In this document: piece by piece, positions 8,387 through 12,615 of the stretch
Position numbering within the stretch: the stretch's first letter is position 1
Layout of the letters: the number at the start of each line of letters is the position of its first letter
Source of the DNA: Aquimonas sp044344935
Lineage (GTDB): Bacteria > Pseudomonadota > Gammaproteobacteria > Xanthomonadales > Xanthomonadaceae
DNA length: 12,615 bases
Direction: 5' to 3'
Assembly: GCA_044344935.1 (NCBI GenBank)
Contig: JBIJCA010000122.1
Span: 1 to 12,615 of the forward strand
The notes under the pieces: model-generated
The model's input: the letters and a program-made list of their open reading frames with translations, nothing else
Databases searched by the model: none
Told to the model about the DNA's origin: nothing
Program-made: the position numbers and the translations under genes

Positions 8387-8884
8387 ATGATCCGGGGCAT
8401 GCAAATACGTCACAGTGAACCTCGCGACATCGAGGCGATCCGCGCTCTGTACGCGCAACCCTCGGTGTACGCCAACACCCTGCAGCTGCCGTTTCCCAGC
8501 GCCGAGCTCTGGCAGCAGCGGCTGGGCCGTCTGCACACCCATTTCCACAGCCTGGTCGCCGATGTCGACGGACGCGTGCTGGGGCAGATCGGCATCGAGC
8601 GCTTCGAAAACCCCCGTCGCGCCCATGCGACCAATATCGGGCTGGCAGTCGACGAGAGCGCGCGCGGTCGCGGCGTCGGCCATGCGCTGATGACCGGGGC
8701 CATCGAGCTTTGCTTCGGCTGGCTCGGGGTGCGCAGGATCGAGCTCGAGGTCTACACCGACAACCGTGCCGCCCAGGCGCTGTTTCTGCGCCATGGCTTC
8801 GAGCGCGAGGGCACCAGTCTGGGATACGCGTTCCGCGCTGGGCGCTACGCCGACGTCTACCTGATGGCGCTGCGCGCGCCCTGA
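8387..8884 (+). CDS. aaaT: GNAT family N-acetyltransferase, AaaT/YhhY-like
   Basis: A 165-aa cytosolic acetyltransferase with the GNAT fold. Its opening (IRHSEPRDIEAIR, then AQPSVYANTLQLPFPS and WQQRL) closely tracks E. coli YhhY, renamed AaaT, which acetylates free amino acids such as L-Phe and L-Met. The acetyl-CoA pyrophosphate loop is R93-G-R-G-V-G98. It is followed by the usual VYTDNRAAQALFLRHGFEREG segment (N126, F138). The true gene is the 3' end of a much longer open frame whose upstream part is antisense to the HDOD gene. ATG at 8387 is preceded by AGAG with 7-base spacing. ATG at 8399 is an alternative giving 161 aa. The substrate is inferred from E. coli and could differ, because GNAT specificity drifts readily. 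The small secreted-protein gene starts 36 bases after its stop. Confidence 0.92.
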   Translation: MIRGMQIRHSEPRDIEAIRALYAQPSVYANTLQLPFPSAELWQQRLGRLHTHFHSLVADVDGRVLGQIGIERFENPRRAHATNIGLAVDESARGRGVGHALMTGAIELCFGWLGVRRIELEVYTDNRAAQALFLRHGFEREGTSLGYAFRAGRYADVYLMALRAP

Positions 8885-8920
8885 TCAAGCCCGGCCTGGC
8901 CCAGACAGCAGGAATTCGCC

Positions 8921-9202
8921 ATGGATAAACGATTCCTCGCCAGCTTCATCCTGCTCGCGGCCTGGAGTGCGTCGGCGGAGGCGCAATCCAGCCCCTCGCA
9001 TTCCGAAGCCTGTGGGCAGTCGGTCATTACTGTTGGCGCTCCGGCCAACAAGCTTCGAGCCTGCGGCGAGCCCTGGCGCATCGTCACCCTGGTCAACACG
9101 CAGGGCGCGCCGGTCGGCGAGCGCTGGGAGTTCGAGCGACAAACCGGCTTGGTGCTGATTACCGTGCGGGGTGGTCGGGTGGTGCGGATCGAGCGCACCT
9201 GA
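8921..9202 (+). CDS. Small secreted DUF2845-like protein
   Basis: A 93-aa protein with a Sec signal peptide: Lys-Arg near the start, a hydrophobic core at about 6-16, and likely cleavage after A-E-A21. The mature part is about 72 aa with two cysteines, C31 (CGQSVITVG) and C48 (ACGEPW), followed by ERWEF and a short beta-rich end (TVRGGRVVRIERT). The pattern of CG, CGEP, W-aromatic and a terminal Gly-x-Val-x-x-Ile strand resembles DUF2845 periplasmic proteins, whose function is unknown. The two cysteines could form a disulfide after export. AGGA at 8910-8913 with 7-base spacing supports ATG 8921. It may be in an operon with the acetyltransferase gene, whose stop is 36 bases upstream. The family call is from memory of the pattern and is tentative. 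Confidence 0.82.
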   Translation: MDKRFLASFILLAAWSASAEAQSSPSHSEACGQSVITVGAPANKLRACGEPWRIVTLVNTQGAPVGERWEFERQTGLVLITVRGGRVVRIERT

Positions 9203-9251
9203 GCGCCTGCTGCGGCGACGGCAGGGGCTCTTATCCGTACCGAGACCTGCG

Positions 9252-9283
9252 AAAACGAAAAAGGCCACCGGGAAAGGTGGCCT
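9252..9283 (-). terminator. Intrinsic terminator of tRNA-Val
   Basis: A perfect stem (AGGCCACC at 9262-9269 with GGTGGCCT at 9276-9283) encloses a 6-base loop. Reading the - strand, it is followed at once by TTTTT, then CG, then TTTT. This is a textbook rho-independent terminator placed 16 bases after the tRNA 3' end. On the + strand the same hairpin is followed only by a broken T-rich stretch, so it may weakly stop transcripts from the DUF2845-like gene as well. Confidence 0.9.
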
Positions 9284-9299
9284 AAGTCGTTGTTTCTAT

Positions 9300-9374
9300 T
9301 GGTGGGCGGTGCAGGGATCGAACCTGCGACCCTTGCCGTGTGAAGGCAATGCTCTACCGCTGAGCTAACCGCCC
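9300..9374 (-). tRNA. tRNA-Val (anticodon CAC)
   Basis: A complete 75-nt tRNA reads on the - strand. The acceptor GGGCGGT pairs with ACCGCCC, followed by discriminator A and an encoded CCA. The D-stem is GCTC/GAGC. The anticodon stem TTGCC/GGCAA encloses loop TTCACAC, giving anticodon CAC, which reads the valine codon GTG. The T-stem is GCAGG/CCTGC with loop TTCGATC. All four stems are fully paired. It has its own promoter candidate and terminator, so it is a single-gene unit. Confidence 0.97.
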
Positions 9375-9384
9375 GAAGCCGCGC

Positions 9385-9413
9385 ATTGTGCACACGCGCC
9401 GGGCTGAGATCAA
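9385..9413 (-). promoter_or_regulatory. Likely promoter of tRNA-Val
   Basis: On the - strand, TTGATC (positions 9413-9408, four of six matches to the -35 consensus) is followed after exactly 17 bases by CACAAT (9390-9385, four of six to -10). Transcription would begin about four bases before the mature tRNA 5' end at 9374. The -35 hexamer overlaps the stop codon region of the upstream MFS gene. Confidence 0.5.
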
Positions 9414-10573
9414 GCCTCGTGGTGTGGGGCGCGACCGCCGAAGCGGCGCATTGCGGGGACGAGTGCCAGGGCTGCAACCACCGACGTCACGGCGAAGGCA
9501 AGTGCGCCGCCGCCGGACTTCCACAGCGCGCCGGCCAGCAAGGCACCCAGCACGCCGCCGAGTCCCGAACCGAGGCTGTACATCAGGCTTTGCGCACCGA
9601 GACGGTCGGCTTCCGGAAACAGTTCGACCACCCGCTGCATGCAGGCCACATGGAAGGCACCGAAGCCGATCGCATGCGCGACCTGCACCAGCACCATCAC
9701 CGTCAATGACTGCGGCAGCAGGGCGATGCTGATCCAGCGCAGCGCGGTGACCACGAGTGCGATCTGCAGGGTGCGCTGGGCGCTGACCCGGCGCAGCAGG
9801 CTGCCGGCGTACATGAACAGCACGATCTCGGCGACCACGCCCAGGCCCCAGAGCTGGCCGACCACGTCGGTGCTGTGGCCGTGGCGCTCCAGCTGCAGGG
9901 TGAAAAACAGGTAGTACGTGCCGAAGCTGATCTGGGTCAGCATCACGATGGCGATGAAGGCGGGCACCCCGGGTCGGCGCAGCAGTTCCCACAGTCCGGC
10001 CTGCCCGGGTGGCGGGTCGGTGTCGAGACGCTTCTGCGCCGGCAGCGCATGGGTGATCAGCGCAGTGGCCAGAATGCCGGCCCCCATCACCCAGGGCAGG
10101 TCGGGCGCGTCGCCGTGCTGGAGCAGCCAGCCGTAGCCCACCGCCAGCAGGATGAAGCCGAGCGAGCCCCACAGGCGGACGCGACCGTAATCATGCTTGC
10201 GCGGGCCCAGCCCGGCCAGGGTGAAGGCTTCCAGCTGGGGCAGGATCGCGTTGTAGCAGAGGCTGAAGGCGGCCATCGACAGCGCCAGCAGCCACAGATG
10301 CTCGGCGCCGAAAAAGCCGAGAAAGAAGACCACCGAAGCCCAGAGGCCACCAAGCAGCCAGGCTTTCGGGCGCGTCGATCCGCGCGCGTAGTGTGCGAAC
10401 AGCGGCGGCCCGAAGATGCGGGTGCCGTACCACAACGCGAACAGGCTGCTGATCGCCAGCGCCCCGTGGCCCAGGCCCTCCATCCAGCGCGCGAAGTAGG
10501 GCGTGAAGACGCCGATCGCGGCGTGGTAGGCGAAGTAGACGGCTGACAGCCGCCAATAGGGCAGGGTGGGCAT
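9410..10573 (-). CDS. MFS permease, HcaT/phenylpropionate permease-like (MFS_1_like)
   Basis: A 387-aa inner-membrane transporter with about 12 hydrophobic segments, the normal MFS length. It opens with YWRLSAVYFAYHAAIGVFTPYF. The loop between helices 4 and 5 carries PQLEAFTLAGLG and then DYGRVRLWGSLGF (residues 128-140), the signature of the HcaT-like/MFS_1_like group. No substrate motif is visible: relatives include the 3-phenylpropionate permease HcaT and many unassigned carriers. No catabolic genes are nearby to suggest a substrate. ATG at 10573 fits the family N-terminus. The upstream sequence has no good Shine-Dalgarno, but a GATAAT lies five bases before the ATG. It ends just before the tRNA-Val promoter and is read in the same direction, so readthrough into the tRNA is possible. 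Confidence 0.92.
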   Translation of the reverse strand: MPTLPYWRLSAVYFAYHAAIGVFTPYFARWMEGLGHGALAISSLFALWYGTRIFGPPLFAHYARGSTRPKAWLLGGLWASVVFFLGFFGAEHLWLLALSMAAFSLCYNAILPQLEAFTLAGLGPRKHDYGRVRLWGSLGFILLAVGYGWLLQHGDAPDLPWVMGAGILATALITHALPAQKRLDTDPPPGQAGLWELLRRPGVPAFIAIVMLTQISFGTYYLFFTLQLERHGHSTDVVGQLWGLGVVAEIVLFMYAGSLLRRVSAQRTLQIALVVTALRWISIALLPQSLTVMVLVQVAHAIGFGAFHVACMQRVVELFPEADRLGAQSLMYSLGSGLGGVLGALLAGALWKSGGGALAFAVTSVVAALALVPAMRRFGGRAPHHEA

Positions 10574-10578
10574 GGCGC

Positions 10579-10584
10579 ATTATC
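10579..10584 (-). promoter_or_regulatory. Candidate -10 element for the MFS gene
   Basis: On the - strand GATAAT matches five of six -10 positions and ends five bases before the ATG at 10573. If used, the transcript would start at or very near the start codon and be leaderless. No good -35 is seen at 16-18 bases upstream, so this is weak. Confidence 0.25.
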
Positions 10585-10759
10585 CGCGCCCGCGCGGCCA
10601 AGCACGATGCGCGGATGGTCGACGGCGGGTCCGGGGGTCTGTTTCCCGAGCTTCGCCTGTCGTTCCCGCAATCAACCCGGGCACCAGCGCCCGTGAATGC
10701 GTGCCGGCGCGCACGGGCCGGCGGGACAGCGCGGGTTGGATCGGACGTTCGCGGACATC

Positions 10760-10780
10760 CGGAGGCGCAGTTTGCCTCCG
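10760..10780. repeat. Perfect 7-bp hairpin upstream of the secreted-protein gene
   Basis: CGGAGGC (10760-10766) and GCCTCCG (10774-10780) enclose the loop GCAGTTT. It lies 144 bases before the ATG at 10924. No T-run follows on the + strand, and none is seen after it on the - strand, so it is not an obvious intrinsic terminator. It may be an operator or a leader RNA structure. Confidence 0.4.
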
Positions 10781-10911
10781 CTTCCCCTCGTGTTCCCGGC
10801 TTGTTCCTTCCGTCGTCGGCTTGGTCCTCCTAGGGTCCGCCTCGCTGCGATCCCGCAGCGCTTGCCACTGTCGCTGCCAGGCCCTTTGGCCACGGTTTGC
10901 GGCCCCTGTCC

Positions 10912-10917
10912 AGGAGA
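10912..10917 (+). promoter_or_regulatory. Shine-Dalgarno fixing the start of the secreted protein
   Basis: AGGAGA ends six bases before ATG 10924, a near-ideal spacing. It decides against an in-frame upstream start at 10897, and the N-terminus from 10924 is a clean signal peptide. Confidence 0.85.
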
Positions 10918-10923
10918 CCCGCC

Positions 10924-12552
10924 ATGTTCCGCCTCCGTTCGAAATCTCGACTGCCCGCCCGCCTGCTGCTGGGCCTCGGTCTGACTGCACTGCTGGGTAC
11001 CACGACCGCCTTCGCGAAGGCTGATTCCGAAGACGGCGATGCCGGTGAACGCATCATCTCGGCTGCCCTGATGGATGTGATCGAGGGTTGGTCTGATCCA
11101 CTCGATTCCCTCGAAGCCGCGGCGCTGGAGCGCCATCCCGAGCTGATCCACCGTTACTCGCAGCTGCTGGGACGTCACTATCGCAATGGCCTCTCGGCGC
11201 ATCTGGCGGCGGCCTACCCGGCGGCGCACGCCGAAATCGTCCGCGAGATTCCCACCGAGCGCTACAGCGACGCAGAGGCGGTGGCCTGGCTGATGTCGGC
11301 GCGCGATGTCGAGTGGCAGGCGCTGCAGTCGGAGCCGGGCCTGCGCGCAGGCGGGCTGGTGTTCGCGGAGTTCGCCGCGCGCGAATTCCCGCAGGTGATC
11401 GCGCAACTGCAGGCCGGCGCGACGAGCCCGGCGGCGCGCGGCGTGGCCCTGCTCGACCACGTCGCCGAGCTGCGCGAGCCCGAAGTCGAGGCGGAAGCGC
11501 GGCGTCTGATCGGCTCGCTCAAGCCCTGGCCCTGGCAGAACTGCCAGTGCTTCACCGTGCTGACCTTCCCGCACCAGCCCGACCCCTGGCAGACCGAGAT
11601 CAACGAAAACTACTACCACGACTGGGGTTGGGCGCCGGAAAAGGTGCAGCAGCTGAACTACTCGGTGGGCGCACGTGGCGCCGCCAAGGACATCAACTTC
11701 TACCGCCGAAGCCGCCACAACACCTGGGAAGTCGACCGCATCAAGGGCACCAACTACAGCCATATGCGGGTGCGCATGCTGTGTACGAGGAACGGCCAGC
11801 CCGGCGGCGTGGAATGCGGCAGCGGCACCTGCCGCGGCGACCTCGCGGTGCGCGTCGCCTACGGCAGCCGCGTCGGGCAGCAGGTCGCCTACGGTGGCCC
11901 GTGGTCGAAGGAGGCGCGCGCGGTGGCGTCCGACTGGGCGCAGCTGAAGTACGACCCGCCGGGTGCGGCGCCGATGACGACCCTGTTCTCGAAAGGCGTG
12001 GCGGTGTCCGGCTTTACCGCCACCAACTGGAACTCGCAGGCGATCATCCAGGTGCTGACCACGGCGGCCCAGGTCGGATTGGTCGTGGCCACCGATGGCT
12101 CCGCTGCCGGTACGCTGCTGGAAGGCGATCTCGTCAACGACACCATCACTGCGCTGTTCGGGCTGGTGAAGCGCGAGGGCAACCAGAGCAGTCACCATCA
12201 GGACATGTTCGTGGCCTGGGACACCGCCAACAGCGCGCCGATCGCCCTGCTGCCCAACCAGACCCATCTGTTCGAGCTCGACACGCTGGCCAAGGTGTAT
12301 GGCCGTGGCTACGGCGGCGACAGCAAGAGCTGGGCGAATGTCGACAGCTCCGCCTACCTGACGGCGGTGACGCGCAACTACCAGTGCGGCTTCGGCACCC
12401 AGGCGCCCAGCCCTCGCGCGCACTGGTTCTGGGCGACGGCGGGCGCGCCGCACAGCACCGTTACCCTGCAGAATCTGGTCGGCAACTACGTGCAGACCGA
12501 ACTGGGCGCGTGGCCGACCAATGTTTCGCAGCAGGTCGGACAGTTCCCGTAA
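10924..12552 (+). CDS. Secreted protein of unknown function, 542 aa
   Basis: I do not recognise this protein. It has a clear Sec signal peptide: five basic residues in the first 13, a hydrophobic core at about 14-28, and likely cleavage after A-F-A31. Residues about 40-200 are Ala/Glu/Leu-rich and look helical, perhaps helical-repeat-like. From about 200 the character changes to Trp-, Tyr-, Asn- and Gly-rich sequence that looks beta-rich. That part includes PWPWQNCQC (202-209), ENYYHDWGWAPEK and RRSRHNTWEVDRIKGTNY. All six cysteines (C207, C209, C287, C298, C303, C488) lie in this second part, and the even number suggests disulfides in the periplasm or outside the cell. There is no lipobox, no further membrane helix, and no HExxH or GxSxG motif that I can see. 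A strong Shine-Dalgarno supports the start. It stands alone, with no same-strand neighbour in the window. Long open frames on the opposite strand are GC-bias shadows. Confidence 0.88.
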   Translation: MFRLRSKSRLPARLLLGLGLTALLGTTTAFAKADSEDGDAGERIISAALMDVIEGWSDPLDSLEAAALERHPELIHRYSQLLGRHYRNGLSAHLAAAYPAAHAEIVREIPTERYSDAEAVAWLMSARDVEWQALQSEPGLRAGGLVFAEFAAREFPQVIAQLQAGATSPAARGVALLDHVAELREPEVEAEARRLIGSLKPWPWQNCQCFTVLTFPHQPDPWQTEINENYYHDWGWAPEKVQQLNYSVGARGAAKDINFYRRSRHNTWEVDRIKGTNYSHMRVRMLCTRNGQPGGVECGSGTCRGDLAVRVAYGSRVGQQVAYGGPWSKEARAVASDWAQLKYDPPGAAPMTTLFSKGVAVSGFTATNWNSQAIIQVLTTAAQVGLVVATDGSAAGTLLEGDLVNDTITALFGLVKREGNQSSHHQDMFVAWDTANSAPIALLPNQTHLFELDTLAKVYGRGYGGDSKSWANVDSSAYLTAVTRNYQCGFGTQAPSPRAHWFWATAGAPHSTVTLQNLVGNYVQTELGAWPTNVSQQVGQFP

Positions 12553-12580
12553 GGTCCCTGCGAAAGGCTTGAGGGAAGAG

Positions 12581-12612
12581 GCGGGGGGGACCGTCAGGTC
12601 GCCGGCCCCCGC
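12581..12612. terminator. GC-rich inverted repeat after the secreted-protein gene
   Basis: GCGGGGG (12581-12587) can pair with CCCCCGC (12606-12612), and inside it GACC (12589-12592) can pair with GGTC (12597-12600) around a 4-base loop. The structure begins 29 bases after the stop at 12552, a position typical of a terminator stem. The window ends three bases later, so any T-run cannot be seen. Confidence 0.45.
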
Positions 12613-12615
12613 GGG

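Larger units (their letters stand above)
10574..10923. other. 350-base intergenic region between divergent genes
   Basis: No gene is supported in this spacer between the MFS gene (-) and the 542-aa secreted protein (+). It holds a perfect hairpin at 10760-10780, a GC-rich repeat zone near 10699-10722 (CGTGC and GCACG arms around CGGCGC), and a pyrimidine-rich + strand stretch at about 10779-10830. I see no convincing sigma-70 promoter for the + gene. The nearest pair, TTGTTC at 10801 and TAGGGT at 10831, has poor spacing and match. The region ends in a strong Shine-Dalgarno. Confidence 0.6.

Noticed and set aside
9206..9225. CCTGC/GCAGG inverted repeat just after the DUF2845-like gene
   Set aside because: Only five base pairs with a 10-base loop and no T-run, too weak to call a terminator.
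9171..9368. A small + strand open frame ending in a GSNLRPLPCEGNALPLS-like tail
   Set aside because: It is translation of the strand opposite tRNA-Val, a well-known annotation artefact.
10672..12453. A 593-codon open frame on the - strand opposite the secreted-protein gene
   Set aside because: Its product is Arg/Ala/Val/Gln-rich with no domain, and it is the expected antisense shadow of a high-GC gene. The + strand gene has a ribosome binding site and signal peptide.
11313..12572. A 419-codon + strand open frame overlapping the secreted-protein gene
   Set aside because: Out-of-frame reading of the same gene, with an Arg/Ala/Gly-rich product lacking any motif.

Overview
This window comes from a high-GC genome (roughly two thirds G+C by eye, with strong third-position G/C bias). 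It looks like a gammaproteobacterium, most plausibly of the Xanthomonadales/Lysobacterales. The evidence is the adjacent RNase G and YhdP genes, a GNAT protein close to E. coli AaaT/YhhY, a degenerate EAL-HDOD protein and an MliC/META-type lipoprotein. The lineage is an inference from gene content. I see no phage, insertion sequence, CRISPR array or other mobile element, and base use looks uniform throughout.

Left part (1-5519, + strand): ribonuclease G (rng, TTG start) overlaps yhdP by 4 bases. YhdP is a giant AsmA-like, inner-membrane-anchored protein of the phospholipid transport group. The tldD or nitrilase gene that often follows yhdP is absent here.

Middle (5679-8206, - strand): an HDOD protein with a catalytically dead EAL-like half comes first, followed 170 bases later by a lipoprotein. 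The lipoprotein appears to join three small envelope domains: an MliC lysozyme inhibitor, a COG3650-like domain and a META/HslJ-like domain. Divergent from the HDOD gene (8387-9202, + strand) are an AaaT-like N-acetyltransferase and a small secreted DUF2845-like protein.

Right part: a complete tRNA-Val(CAC) gene on the - strand has its own likely promoter and a strong intrinsic terminator. Next is a 12-helix MFS permease of the HcaT-like group (- strand). A 350-base gap with a hairpin follows, then an unrecognised 542-residue secreted protein (+ strand). The window ends in a GC-rich inverted repeat.

Most of the window is housekeeping or envelope biology. The genes do not form one evident system, although YhdP, the lipoprotein and the two secreted proteins all act in or beyond the cell envelope. 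The items most worth a second look are the unrecognised 542-residue secreted protein and the three-domain lipoprotein.
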